Below are positions 63,936 to 64,000 of a stretch of 64,000 nucleotides of DNA, one piece after another. The translations under genes were made by a program, and so were the position numbers. Source of the DNA: Verrucomicrobiaceae bacterium (GTDB lineage: Bacteria > Verrucomicrobiota > Verrucomicrobiia > Verrucomicrobiales > Verrucomicrobiaceae); NCBI GenBank assembly GCA_027486585.1, contig JAIXOU010000099.1, positions 29,251 through 93,250 on the forward strand, in the 5' to 3' direction. Below the pieces are notes generated by a model that saw only the letters and a program-made list of their open reading frames with translations, ran no database searches and was not told the DNA's origin. Each line of letters begins with the position of its first letter. The first letter of the stretch is position 1.

Positions 63936-64000
63936 ATGAAATTGAAAAGCATGACCTCCGTGATCACTAAGTCAGCAATCGTTCTTGCAGCTTGCGCTAG
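63936..64000 (+). CDS. Exported protein, first 21 codons only
   Basis: From the ATG at 63936 the frame is open to the end of the window and reads MKLKSMTSVITKSAIVLAAC then A. The basic start and hydrophobic stretch are a signal peptide; the Cys could be a lipobox (VLAAC), making it a lipoprotein. Nothing of the mature protein is visible. Confidence 0.55.
   Translation, partial: MKLKSMTSVITKSAIVLAACA

Overview
The window looks like chromosomal DNA of a Gram-negative member of the Verrucomicrobiota, probably near Prosthecobacter/Verrucomicrobium. This is inferred from gene content, not from a marker gene. Supporting signs are secreted DUF1501/DUF1552 proteins paired with haem-motif (CxxCH) DUF1592 or DUF1549/DUF1553 proteins, a long GreA-type factor with a big N-terminal extension, many secreted proteins with short signal peptides, and a very large autotransporter-repeat protein. 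LPS genes (kdsA, lptC, lptA, lptB) show that there is an outer membrane. I saw no rRNA, tRNA, CRISPR array or complete insertion sequence.

Layout. 1-560: the start of a leftward AAA-type ATPase gene, preceded by an unusual array of palindromes with an exact 54-base period. 568-11605: rightward genes for secreted proteins of the planctomycete/verrucomicrobial type: a DUF1501 protein, an SGNH hydrolase, a DUF1592/DUF1552 pair and a DUF1549-DUF1553/DUF1501 pair, with a small ThuA-like gene remnant between. 11602-15349: leftward genes for a subtilase-like protein, an isochorismatase-SGNH hydrolase fusion and TspO. 15413-20085: an SMP-30-like lipoprotein, a lone secretin and a PHP-type phosphoesterase. 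20133-22049: a squalene-hopene-cyclase-like protein whose coding sequence contains a palindromic repeat insertion in frame. 22082-27752: a ROK-family regulator, a secreted FAD oxidoreductase, a ThuA-domain protein and a CvfB-like S1 protein.

28058-50317 is one open reading frame of 7,419 codons. It encodes a giant secreted protein made of beta-strand (PATR-type) repeats, larger repeating modules, Ig-like domains and a C-terminal beta-sandwich-like domain. I see no autotransporter barrel. A strong terminator follows it.

50453-57190 is housekeeping: kdsA-lptC-lptA-lptB-hpf-tilS in tight succession (Kdo synthesis, LPS export, ribosome hibernation, tRNA modification), then the long GreA-like protein. 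57292-62106 holds a low-molecular-weight phosphatase, a DUF456 membrane protein, a doubtful ORF, a GH25-like lipoprotein and a second FAD oxidoreductase with the same C-terminal domain as the first. The right end (62184-64000) has an SDR dehydrogenase, a truncated LysR gene, a multiply frameshifted thioredoxin-like pseudogene and the start of another exported protein.

The most unusual things here are the 54-base-period palindrome array, the palindromic element inside the cyclase gene, and the nested module structure of the giant protein.
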